Shown: piece after piece, positions 1-7,723 of the stretch | How positions within the stretch are numbered: position 1 is the stretch's first letter | Layout: each line of letters opens with the position of its first letter | Assembly: GCA_035285595.1 (NCBI GenBank) | Contig: JAYKGV010000002.1 | Location: 66,446-130,445, forward strand | Direction: 5' to 3' | Source of the DNA: VGJW01 sp035285595 | GTDB taxonomy: Bacteria; Cyanobacteriota; Sericytochromatia; S15B-MN24; VGJW01 | DNA: 64,000 nucleotides | Made by a program: the position numbers and the translations under genes | Notes under the pieces: generated by a model | Told to the model about the DNA's origin: nothing | The model's database searches: none | The model's input: only the letters and a program-made list of their open reading frames with translations

Positions 1-2
1 CG

Positions 3-212
3 GTGGTGTTTCTCTACCTTGGCATTGCTTCCTTCCTGACCTGCACGTTGGCTCTGGCTTTCGCGGCCAGGGGCGTGGCCGGTGCGTGGCGCGTGGCAGC
101 CGAGATCCTGTTTTTGTCCGGGGCCTCGTCCCTGTTGGCCGGGGTCGTGGCCGAGATCATGGAGGTCCGGCTTGCCTTCCGGGTGGTGCGTGCGGAGGTC
201 GGCATCGGTTGA
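3..212 (+). CDS. C-terminal part of a small hydrophobic membrane protein (partial at window edge)
   Basis: The frame is open from the first bases of the window to a TGA at 210-212, so this is probably the 3' end of a longer gene, although a GTG at position 3 could start a 69-residue protein. It shows two hydrophobic stretches, roughly residues 2-22 and 29-52, separated by a short Arg/Gly-containing loop, followed by a short charged tail. That is what a two-helix membrane segment looks like. I do not recognise a family. The Rieske gene follows about 40 bases later on the same strand but has its own promoter-like element. Confidence 0.5.
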   Translation: MVFLYLGIASFLTCTLALAFAARGVAGAWRVAAEILFLSGASSLLAGVVAEIMEVRLAFRVVRAEVGIG

Positions 213-237
213 GTGATGTTCCAGGGTCTCGACCTGC

Positions 238-246
238 TGTTACGAT
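238..246 (+). promoter_or_regulatory. Extended -10 element just before the Rieske gene; probable leaderless start
   Basis: TG-T-TACGAT lies at 238-246, six bases before the ATG at 253. A TG one base before the hexamer is the extended -10 form. With normal spacing transcription would begin at or next to the A of the start codon. No convincing ribosome binding site fits between them. I see no good -35 hexamer. Similar elements precede ccdA, uvrA and nuoA. Confidence 0.5.
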
Positions 247-252
247 GGGGCC

Positions 253-570
253 ATGAGCGAATGGATTTCCGTATGCCACAAGGATGAGCTGCCCGAAGGC
301 ACCTGGAAAGTCGTCCAGGTCGGCGGGCGTGAGGTCGTCGTTGTCCATGCCGAAGGTGGGTACTGGGCCATCGACGATGAGTGTCCGCATCGCGGCGGGC
401 CTTTGTCCAAGGGGTTTCTCGAGGGCCGCAACCTGTATTGCCCCTTGCATGGCTGGCCCTTTGACGTGACCACCGGCCAGATGCCAGGTAGTCCCGACCT
501 TTGTGTGCCCCGGCATCCCGTTTCCGTGGAAGGGGACGTCGTCCGGGTCGGGCCAGCCGAGTCCGTCTAG
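253..570 (+). CDS. Rieske-type [2Fe-2S] ferredoxin
   Basis: A 105-residue protein made of a single Rieske domain. The two cluster-binding loops are plain: C44-P-H46-R-G-G and C63-P-L-H66-G-W, giving the Cys2His2 ligands of a [2Fe-2S] centre. Length and loops match soluble Rieske ferredoxins such as NirD-like or dioxygenase ferredoxin subunits, not the membrane-anchored Rieske protein of bc1 complexes, because there is no N-terminal membrane helix. Its job is electron transfer in the cytoplasm. The partner is not evident, since no oxygenase or nitrite reductase gene is next to it. It is flanked by a membrane protein fragment and convergent acs. Confidence 0.88.
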   Translation: MSEWISVCHKDELPEGTWKVVQVGGREVVVVHAEGGYWAIDDECPHRGGPLSKGFLEGRNLYCPLHGWPFDVTTGQMPGSPDLCVPRHPVSVEGDVVRVGPAESV

Positions 571-616
571 TGCGCCATCGGCGGACCCGTTCCCGGATTG
601 GCCGGCCACGCCCGAA

Positions 617-733
617 CTACAAGCCCAGCGTAGCTTCCAGGAGGCCGAGGCGGGCCTCCAGGCGTGCCATGCAGGCCAGGAGCTCCGGACTCGGTGCCGC
701 AGGCTCGACGTCAGTGGGTCGGACAATCGCCAT
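617..733 (-). CDS. Possible 38-residue peptide downstream of acs
   Basis: An open frame runs from ATG (731-733 on the minus strand) to TAG (617-619), starting 42 bases after the acs stop. The second half is a Leu/Ala/Arg/Glu-rich stretch (LLACMARLEARLGLLEATLG) that would form an amphipathic helix. An in-frame stop lies 15 bases before the ATG. No clear ribosome binding site is visible. It occupies an otherwise empty gap between two convergent genes and runs in the same direction as acs. It could be a real small protein or chance; I cannot name a family. Confidence 0.3.
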   Translation of the reverse strand: MAIVRPTDVEPAAPSPELLACMARLEARLGLLEATLGL

Positions 734-775
734 GGCTGTTATTTTACATCACCCAAGCGCGGTCTTGGACGGCGG

Positions 776-2734
776 CTAGCCCTCGTCGTCCTGACGCAAC
801 GTGGCCAGCACCGACAGGTCTTCGAGGGTGGTGGTATCACCAAAGGCGTGGCTACCTGCAGCAAGTTCGCGCAACAGGCGGCGCATGATCTTGCCCGACC
901 GGGTTTTCGGCAGGGCATCCGTCAACCGGATTTCCTCGGGACGGGCGATGGCCCCGATCTCCTGCGCCACATGGTTTTTCAGGTCAGCCTTCAGGGATTC
1001 GCTTCCTTCCAGACCGGCCTTGAGGGTCACGAAGGCCACCACGGCCGTGCCCCTGACCTCGTCCGGTCGCCCCACGACAGCCGCTTCTGCCACGGTCGGA
1101 TGACTCACGAGCGCCGATTCGATTTCCATCGTGCCCAGACGGTGTCCCGCCACGTTGATGACATCGTCCACCCGGCCCATGATCCAGTGGTAGCCTTCGG
1201 CGTCCCGCCGGGCACCATCACCGGTGAAGTAGGCTCCTGGTACCTGGGACCAATACTGGGTCAGGTAGCGTGCGTGATCTCCATGGATGGTACGTGCCAT
1301 CGACGGCCAAGCCTCCCGGATCACGAGGTAACCGCCTTGACCATCCGGTACCGGTTGACCCTTGGGGTCCACGATATCGGGCTTGATGCCGAAGAACGCC
1401 TGCGTGGCCGATCCCGGTCGGGTGGTCGTGAGGCCCGGCAGGGGAGCAATCATGATGGCCCCGGTCTCTGTTTGCCACCAAGTGTCCACGATCGGGCACC
1501 GCTCGCCGCCGATGACCCGGTGGTACCACATCCAGGCCTCGGGATTGATGGGCTCTCCCACCGTTCCCAGCAGCCTGAGGGTGCTAAGGTCGTGGCGTGC
1601 GGGGTGTTCGTCCCCAAGGCGCATGAAGGTGCGGATGGCCGTTGGCGCCGTGTAGAGGATGGTGATCCCCCACCGGGCGATCATGTCCCAGAAGCGATCC
1701 GGTCCCGGATGCAGCGGTGCACCCTCGTAGAGGAACGCGGTCGCGCCCGCCAGCAGCGGTCCGTAGGCCACGTAGCTGTGGCCTGTAATCCAGCCCACAT
1801 CGGCCGTGCACCAGTAGATGTCGTGTTCCTTCAGATCGAAGACGAAGCGGGAAGTCAGGAACACCTGTGTCATGTAGCCGCCGGTCGTGTGGACCAGACC
1901 CTTCGGCTTTCCCGTCGTCCCGCTGGTGTAAAGGATGAACAGGGGATCTTCCGCTCCGACGGGCACCGCCTGATGGCGTGGGCTTGCCGACGCCCGCAGA
2001 TCCTCCCACCAATGATCGCGCCCCTCGGTCCAAGCCACGTCCTCCCCGGTGCGTCGGACGACGAGCACGTGCTCGAGCGTGGGAATTCCCTCGGCGGCAA
2101 GGTCGACCTGGGCCTTGAGCCTGACGACCTGACCGCGGCGCCAGCCACCGTCAGCCGTGAGGATGGCCTTCGCCCCGGCGTCGTTCATCCGGTCCTTCAA
2201 GGCCTCGGCGCTGAACCCGCCGAAGACCACCGAGTGCACCAATCCAAGCCTGGCGCAAGCCAGCATTCCCACCACCGCTTCGGGCACCATGGGCATGTAG
2301 ATGCCGACCCGGTCACCCTTGGCCAATCCCAGCTGCTGAAGCGCGTTTGCCATGCGACAGACCTCGCGATGGAGTTCCAGGTAGGTCAAGGTTCGTGAAT
2401 CGCCGGGCTCGCCTTCCCATACCAAGGCTGCGCGATTGCGCACGGCACCGTCGAGGTGTCGGTCGAGACAGTTGAACGCGAGGTTGGTCTGACCATCCTC
2501 GAACCAGCGGGTGTTCGCTCCCTCGCCGGTCCGGACCTTGGTGAACGGGGTGAACCAGTGGAGTTCTCGCGCCACTTCGCGCCAGAAGACCTCGGGAACC
2601 TCGCGCGAGAGCGACTGCAGGCGCTCGTGCCGTTCGGGGTCTCCGACGACCGCCGTGCGCTGGAAATCCGCCGGCGGCGGGAACGAGCGGGACTCCTGCA
2701 GGACCGTGGCGATGGCAGCGTGTTCGTCGGCCAA
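776..2734 (-). CDS. acsA: Acetyl-CoA synthetase (AMP-forming)
   Basis: Activates acetate to acetyl-CoA through acetyl-AMP in the cytoplasm. The 652-residue product has the length of well-studied bacterial Acs. It contains the adenylate-forming signature YTSGTTGKPKG, the WWQTETG motif, and near the C-terminus SGKIMRRLLR, with K615 as the catalytic lysine that protein acetylation silences in many bacteria. I choose the TTG at 2734 as start because GGAGGT lies six bases before it and the length then fits the family. An upstream in-frame GTG at 2785 would add 17 unconserved residues. It is transcribed divergently from the CheR-type gene. Confidence 0.93.
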   Translation of the reverse strand: MADEHAAIATVLQESRSFPPPADFQRTAVVGDPERHERLQSLSREVPEVFWREVARELHWFTPFTKVRTGEGANTRWFEDGQTNLAFNCLDRHLDGAVRNRAALVWEGEPGDSRTLTYLELHREVCRMANALQQLGLAKGDRVGIYMPMVPEAVVGMLACARLGLVHSVVFGGFSAEALKDRMNDAGAKAILTADGGWRRGQVVRLKAQVDLAAEGIPTLEHVLVVRRTGEDVAWTEGRDHWWEDLRASASPRHQAVPVGAEDPLFILYTSGTTGKPKGLVHTTGGYMTQVFLTSRFVFDLKEHDIYWCTADVGWITGHSYVAYGPLLAGATAFLYEGAPLHPGPDRFWDMIARWGITILYTAPTAIRTFMRLGDEHPARHDLSTLRLLGTVGEPINPEAWMWYHRVIGGERCPIVDTWWQTETGAIMIAPLPGLTTTRPGSATQAFFGIKPDIVDPKGQPVPDGQGGYLVIREAWPSMARTIHGDHARYLTQYWSQVPGAYFTGDGARRDAEGYHWIMGRVDDVINVAGHRLGTMEIESALVSHPTVAEAAVVGRPDEVRGTAVVAFVTLKAGLEGSESLKADLKNHVAQEIGAIARPEEIRLTDALPKTRSGKIMRRLLRELAAGSHAFGDTTTLEDLSVLATLRQDDEG

Positions 2735-2850
2735 GTGGGAACCTCCGGGTCTTTTCAGGGCCCTCCATTGTGCCTTGGACCTCACGGGGGTGACAAACCT
2801 GAGGGTGTCTTGCCCGTCGCGTGCAGATCCCGGTCGTCTCGGGGCATAAC

Positions 2851-4317
2851 ATGATGTATCGCCCGCAGCCCGAAGCCGGCGGTCACGGAGACGTTGCCTT
2901 GTCCCAGCAGGACCTATTGACCCCCAAGCCCGCGCCCCGGACGCTCGTGGCTCGATTGATCGCGCAGCGTTATGGGCGTGTGCTCGATGGCGATATGGCG
3001 GACATGGCTCTGGAGCGGTTGGCTGTGGCAGGGGAGTCGCCCGAGGAAACGGTCGAGCGTCTCCTGACGGATCCTGCGGCTCACGAAGAAGCGCTCGTGC
3101 GCATGGCTGCCGTAGGTGAGACGTGGTTCTTTCGGGAACCCTTGCAGTTCAGTCTGCTTGAGGAGGAGGTACTGCCCAGACTCCTGAGGACGCTCGAGCG
3201 ACCTGTCGTGGCGTGGGTGGCTGGTTGCTCGACGGGCGAGGACGCCTACAGTCTCGCGTTGGTCGCGTTGCGGCTTTGGGGCGACGAGGCGCCCCTGCGC
3301 ATTCGGATTGTGGCCACGGACTTGAGCGCGGCCTTCGTGCACCGTGCGGAGGCAGGGCTTTTTCTCAAGCGGAGTTTCCGAGGGGTCACGGTGGAGGAGC
3401 TTGCCCCGTGGCTGGAGGAAGTCCCGGACGGCTTCAGAGTCAAGCCTGCGGTTCGTGAGCTGGTGACCTTCCGGACGCACAACCTTGTGCCCGACGAGGG
3501 TTATCAGACGATGCTCGGGGGAACGGCCGACGTCGTCCTTTGTCGCAACGTCGTGTCGTACTTTGCCAAGGAGACCTTCCGTTCCGTCAACCGCAAGCTT
3601 GCGGCTGCCGTGGCTCCCGGGGGCGTCCTGTTGCTGGGCCCGGCCGAGACGGTCTTGCACGATTCCGGTGCTTTGCGTCTGGAGCAGCGCGGTGGACTGT
3701 TCTACTACACGAGGTCAGCCGATGCCCTGCCCGGGGCTCTTCCCTCCGACATGCCACTCCCCCGGGCCGTGCGGGCCGCGGAGTTCAGACGCGCCACAGG
3801 ATTCCTCGGTACTGCTGCTCGCGCGCCTTATCATGGGGGCACTGGCCCGCTGCAGCCCTTGCCCTTTCGTGCCGAGGTGGCCGAGGAGCCTTCACCAGAC
3901 GAAGGCTTGCTGGGTGAGGCCCTGATGCTGATCGATGTGGGCTCGTTGCCCGACGCGGTCGTTCTCTGTCAGGCGGCTCTCGAGGAGGATCCGTGCCGTC
4001 CGGCGGCTCACTTCCTGCTTGGTCTGGCAAGGCGCCTGCAGGGGTCCTTCCAAGAGGCGGTACACCTGTTCCGTGCCGCGGCCTACCTGCAGCCGGACGA
4101 TTGGTTGGCGCCGTTTCATCTTGCCGAGTCCTACCGCGCCCTCGATCGGTGGGACGAGGCCTTGCGTGAATATCGCAGTTGCCTCGCCAGGATGGATGCC
4201 GGCCAGGTGGAGCCCGCACCGGCCTTGCTGGGTGGCTTTGCCCCGTCGTATTTCCGCAAGGCCTGTGCGCGCCACATCGAGCAGCTTGGAGAGATTCTGA
4301 GCGACGCCGGCGCGTGA
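2851..4317 (+). CDS. CheR-type SAM-dependent methyltransferase with C-terminal TPR region
   Basis: About 488 residues. The N-terminal half resembles chemotaxis receptor glutamate methyltransferases (CheR): ETWFFREP near residue 90, the SAM-binding loop GCSTGEDAYSLA near 125, and CRNVVSYF near 231, the equivalent of the family's RNVLIYF. The C-terminal part (about 350-465) has TPR-like helical repeats with Ala/Leu/Phe spacing, for protein contacts. Such CheR-TPR proteins often serve non-chemotaxis Che-like pathways. No cheB, cheA or receptor gene is in the window, so the substrate is unknown. The start could be the ATG at 2851 or a GTG at 2821. Confidence 0.85.
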   Translation: MMYRPQPEAGGHGDVALSQQDLLTPKPAPRTLVARLIAQRYGRVLDGDMADMALERLAVAGESPEETVERLLTDPAAHEEALVRMAAVGETWFFREPLQFSLLEEEVLPRLLRTLERPVVAWVAGCSTGEDAYSLALVALRLWGDEAPLRIRIVATDLSAAFVHRAEAGLFLKRSFRGVTVEELAPWLEEVPDGFRVKPAVRELVTFRTHNLVPDEGYQTMLGGTADVVLCRNVVSYFAKETFRSVNRKLAAAVAPGGVLLLGPAETVLHDSGALRLEQRGGLFYYTRSADALPGALPSDMPLPRAVRAAEFRRATGFLGTAARAPYHGGTGPLQPLPFRAEVAEEPSPDEGLLGEALMLIDVGSLPDAVVLCQAALEEDPCRPAAHFLLGLARRLQGSFQEAVHLFRAAAYLQPDDWLAPFHLAESYRALDRWDEALREYRSCLARMDAGQVEPAPALLGGFAPSYFRKACARHIEQLGEILSDAGA

Positions 4318-4385
4318 TGCGCTTGGCTTCTCCATGCTGACGGCCATCACGGAGAAACTTGTCGCCTAGCGCCACAATCGGCGTC

Positions 4386-5750
4386 ATGAAGCGTGTGTAC
4401 GTCGATGCGACAGATCGTCTGGAGCGGGCTGAGAGCGGTAACTTCGCACCGGGAGACTGGGCGCGGCTCGCGAGGTTGGCTTCACGTTTCCGTGAGACCA
4501 CGGTGCAGGACGAGCTCCTGTCCCTGACGGCTTGGCCCTCGCTGTCGGAACCTACAGAGGCTGTCATTCGGGCGGTACGTGATCTTGTGGGCCGTTGCCA
4601 GGGTCGAGGGGTCCTGACTTGGTCCGAATCTGCCGAACCCTTGCAGGTTGCGGGGCTTCTCATCCGGGAGTGGCTCGTGAGGGAGCCCGGGCGGATTCTT
4701 GTCTGGGCAGCACCCGGCAGGCTCGTGAGGTGGCAGCGGCTTGTGTCAGGCCTCGGGGATCGCGTGGTGGTGCTGCCCCACGGAGCGACGCCTCCTGAGG
4801 AGCTCTCCGAAGATCCGTGCACGGCATGGCTGGTGGATCGCCCGCCTCTCGACCTGTTGCCGCCGTCCGCACGATCGAGTGTGCGGCGTCTGGTCCTGCT
4901 GTCGCCGCGGCCGTGGGGCGCCGGGCAGTCCCTCGGGTGGCATGCGGCTTGGTTGGACAAGCAGGACGTGCCCTTGGTCCGACTCGAAGAGGAACTTCTG
5001 GTCGAGGGTCCTGCGGGCTCCGAATCTGAAACGGTTGCTCCCGATGTCAGAGTGGTGGCGGTTCGTCCGGGGGAGGCCGAGAAGGCTCTGATCTCCGAAC
5101 TCGAAGGTCTTACGACCTGGTTGCACGACACGGGACGGCTCGACACCGGCGCGTTGGCCTCCGCCTGGGCGGATTTGCTGACGACGGCGGAGGTTTGGCC
5201 GGGTGCCCTTCCCCTCGTGGCGGAGCCCTTGTTGTCGCTCGAAACCGAACCGTTGGCCCGGGCTCGATTGCTGGCGCTCCTGCGTGTCGCCCTCGAGGCT
5301 TGGGAGGCGGGCCCGTCCATCGTTCCGGCCTTGCAGGCTCTCGTGGCCACCAGCCACCGGCGGGTGCGCCTCCATGTGGCGTGCCGTCCAGCTGCCGATG
5401 GCCTTCGTCTTCGTCTGCCCGCGGGGGTGGATCTGATCGTGGATGGAGACTCTTTCGAGGCGGAGGGCCATGACCTCTGGCTGCATGCGGAGCCTGTCCG
5501 GCATCCCGTGGACATGGTGGACCGCCACAAGGGCGGACAGCGACATCACCACCTCGTCCTTGAGGGAGGACGTTCGCACAGGTGGTTGGCCGCGCTGGAG
5601 GTCAGGGGGCTGTTGCGTGCCTCGGCAGGTTCCTGGGCCGAGTGGACGGCCGGGTTGTCCCACATCCCCGATCCGGTGGCGATCTGGCGCGATCCGGAGG
5701 GCGAGGCGAGTCGTCTCGCCGTGGTCCGGGATCAAAAGGCCGTGGGGTGA
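4386..5750 (+). CDS. Predicted ATPase-dead SNF2/RapA-like protein
   Basis: A 454-residue protein with no obvious name. From about residue 75 to 180 it can be laid over the first lobe of SNF2/RapA helicases: AGLLIREWLVREPGRILVW, then APGRLVRWQ and VVVLPHG, mirror the usual GLILREL, APxSLVxQW and VVxxHG steps, and RLVLLSPRP mirrors the RLLLTGTP motif. The Walker A (GLGKT) position reads EPLQV and the DEAH box reads VDRPP, so ATP hydrolysis looks lost. The helicase reading is inference by eye. The stop is nine bases before the next gene, so the two are probably cotranscribed. I chose ATG 4386, since CACAAT lies seven bases upstream; a TTG at 4359 is possible. Confidence 0.6.
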   Translation: MKRVYVDATDRLERAESGNFAPGDWARLARLASRFRETTVQDELLSLTAWPSLSEPTEAVIRAVRDLVGRCQGRGVLTWSESAEPLQVAGLLIREWLVREPGRILVWAAPGRLVRWQRLVSGLGDRVVVLPHGATPPEELSEDPCTAWLVDRPPLDLLPPSARSSVRRLVLLSPRPWGAGQSLGWHAAWLDKQDVPLVRLEEELLVEGPAGSESETVAPDVRVVAVRPGEAEKALISELEGLTTWLHDTGRLDTGALASAWADLLTTAEVWPGALPLVAEPLLSLETEPLARARLLALLRVALEAWEAGPSIVPALQALVATSHRRVRLHVACRPAADGLRLRLPAGVDLIVDGDSFEAEGHDLWLHAEPVRHPVDMVDRHKGGQRHHHLVLEGGRSHRWLAALEVRGLLRASAGSWAEWTAGLSHIPDPVAIWRDPEGEASRLAVVRDQKAVG

Positions 5751-5758
5751 GACCTGCC

Positions 5759-7723
5759 ATGCAAGATCCGACACTACGAACGTTCACGCTCGATTTCTTT
5801 CGCCGTCAAGGTGCCGAGGCCGCACCACTGGACACCCAGCGTCGTCGCTGGGCGATCAGGATGGGGGAGCGTCGCTTCGACATTGCCTTCGCACCTGGTA
5901 CCGAGGTCGAAGCTGTGCTGCCGGGAACACCACGCTTCCGGGAAATTCTTGCCGAGTGCGAGGAGCGCGGGGCTGTCAGCCATCGCCACGTCGTCTCCGA
6001 GCCCATTTCCGACCCCGCCTCCTTGCTGCTCGGCATTGCGCCCGAGGGTTGGGTCATCTCCCGGGTTCGGTTGGACCGCGTCCGCTCAAGACGTGTGGTG
6101 GCCTTTACCCATCGGGTGGCCTATGGCGCGGGCGTGTTGCCCCATCCTGTCGAGGAGACACACGTCGACATCCTTGATCCGGTGACCGGCATGGCCAGTC
6201 CGGCACTGGTCGATGCGCTTTCCGGCCTGCAGGTCTTGCCAGCCGATCCCCCCCGCGATCTGCCACCCTTGGGGCCGCTGCACGCGCGTGCCGTGGCGCT
6301 GGTGGATGCGCGGACGGGAGTCAGAGGCGAGGCCCTCGAGCGACAGCTGCAGGCGCGTCGTACCGAGTCAGTGGCCCGTATCCGTCGCCATTACGGTGTG
6401 TTGCGCGAGGAAGCGCGCCAGCGCGAGATCCGAACTTTGGAGGAGCGCTTGGCGACCGTGCTTGGAGCCATACGGGGAGCGCTTCCTGCGGATCTGACCG
6501 ACTTGAGTCGTGAGGGAAGCGAGCTCGCCCGGCGTCTGGACGATGCCCGCAAGGGACAGACCGTGGCCCTCGCGTCCCTTGCTCGTCTGGAGGAGGAAGC
6601 CGTAAGGGCTGAAGAAGCCGCCCATGAGGTCACTTTGACGACAGAGTTGGTCGCGCTCCATGTCGTGACCTATGATGAGGTCGCCTACGCCGTGCGGTTC
6701 GGCCGGCCTGGAGGATTTGAACGGTCACAGGGCAGCGAGTCTGCCGAGATCCTGGTCGGTTATGTACCGGTGACGCGACAGATTCTGCTTCCGGATTGTG
6801 GAGTCTGTGGCGAGGTGGTGGCGGATCCGGTGATGGCCGGTGCCGAGCTGGCCTGCAGGACCTGTGTCCGTTCGTGTGGTTCGTGTGACCGGCCGTGGCC
6901 GGATGACGGCGTTCCGGGACAGGTGTGCACGGCTTGCGGGATAGAGGCGTGTCCTGCGTGTCGGGGCGCCTGCACAGACTGCGAGACGGTGGTCTGTGCT
7001 CGACATCGTGAGTCGTGTGGGACCTGCGGTCGTGCGACGTGCCAAGGCTGTGCCGCCGCTTGTGCCGCCGATGGGGAGACGGTTTGCCATGGGTGTCGCC
7101 TCGAGGCCGGGGGTGTCCTGGTCTGTCCCGCGCATGGAGTGGCGTGTGGTCGTTGCGAAACGGTCATCCAGGTTGTGGATGCGTTGGCCAGCAAGATGGC
7201 CGGCGAGACCTTGTGCGCATCCTGTGCGGGGACGTGCGGGTCTTGTGGGGCGGTCTTTCCGCTGGAGGTCCTGCTGGAGGGCCCGGAGGGACCCTTGTGT
7301 CCCGAGCATGCAGGGACGTGCAGGACGTGCTTCGATGTCGTGTCGAGCGGCGAATTGAGCGGATGCGGCGTGTGTGGACGGATGCAGTGCGGCAGGCATC
7401 TCGCAGCGTGTGCCGGCTGTGGCCTCATGATGTGTCCCGAGTGCTCGGGCGAGGGCGCGGGCTGCCTCCTGTGCGGTCAGCTTGCTCTCGCCGCACCCCA
7501 AGATCCTCGATTGCAGGGACTGGAGCAGGAATTCGGCCTGCCACGGGTCCGGGCGTGGTTGGTGGCCGAGCGTCAAGGAGCCCGCGTCGTCGAGTGGCAG
7601 GGGGCCATGGGGCGCTGGGGGCGCCTCGCCTGGGATCGTGAAGGCAAGCGGGTGACGGATTTTCGCTACGGTCCGATCACGGCGATGGTGCAAGAAGTCC
7701 TCGCCAGAATCAGGCCTGCTTGA
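5759..7723 (+). CDS. Coiled-coil protein with a Cys-rich multi-zinc-ribbon C-terminus
   Basis: 654 residues in three parts. Residues 1-185 are an alpha/beta region opening with TLRTFTLDFFRRQGAE, reminiscent of the region after the ATPase in RapA-like proteins or of the Bacillus YqhG type; this is a loose impression. Residues about 190-300 are a long charged coiled coil. Residues 347-572 contain about 39 cysteines in CxxC, CxxxC and CxxH pairs, enough for roughly nine or ten zinc sites. A short C-terminal domain with several Trp and Arg follows. It directly follows the SNF2-like gene. Its end overlaps the end of the convergent cyclase gene by 14 bases. Function unknown; a nucleic-acid-binding partner of the upstream protein is my best guess. 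Confidence 0.7.
   Translation: MQDPTLRTFTLDFFRRQGAEAAPLDTQRRRWAIRMGERRFDIAFAPGTEVEAVLPGTPRFREILAECEERGAVSHRHVVSEPISDPASLLLGIAPEGWVISRVRLDRVRSRRVVAFTHRVAYGAGVLPHPVEETHVDILDPVTGMASPALVDALSGLQVLPADPPRDLPPLGPLHARAVALVDARTGVRGEALERQLQARRTESVARIRRHYGVLREEARQREIRTLEERLATVLGAIRGALPADLTDLSREGSELARRLDDARKGQTVALASLARLEEEAVRAEEAAHEVTLTTELVALHVVTYDEVAYAVRFGRPGGFERSQGSESAEILVGYVPVTRQILLPDCGVCGEVVADPVMAGAELACRTCVRSCGSCDRPWPDDGVPGQVCTACGIEACPACRGACTDCETVVCARHRESCGTCGRATCQGCAAACAADGETVCHGCRLEAGGVLVCPAHGVACGRCETVIQVVDALASKMAGETLCASCAGTCGSCGAVFPLEVLLEGPEGPLCPEHAGTCRTCFDVVSSGELSGCGVCGRMQCGRHLAACAGCGLMMCPECSGEGAGCLLCGQLALAAPQDPRLQGLEQEFGLPRVRAWLVAERQGARVVEWQGAMGRWGRLAWDREGKRVTDFRYGPITAMVQEVLARIRPA

Noticed and set aside
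640..659. GGAGGCC/GGCCTCC hairpin near the end of acs
   Set aside because: It has no T tract and lies within the possible small ORF; too short to call a terminator.
503..2398. 631-residue plus-strand open frame
   Set aside because: It is antisense to acs, which has full family motifs. GC-rich coding DNA often leaves such open mirror frames.
3785..5530. 581-residue minus-strand frame rich in Arg/Ser/Pro
   Set aside because: Antisense to the CheR-type and SNF2-like genes; its composition is typical of a mirror frame.
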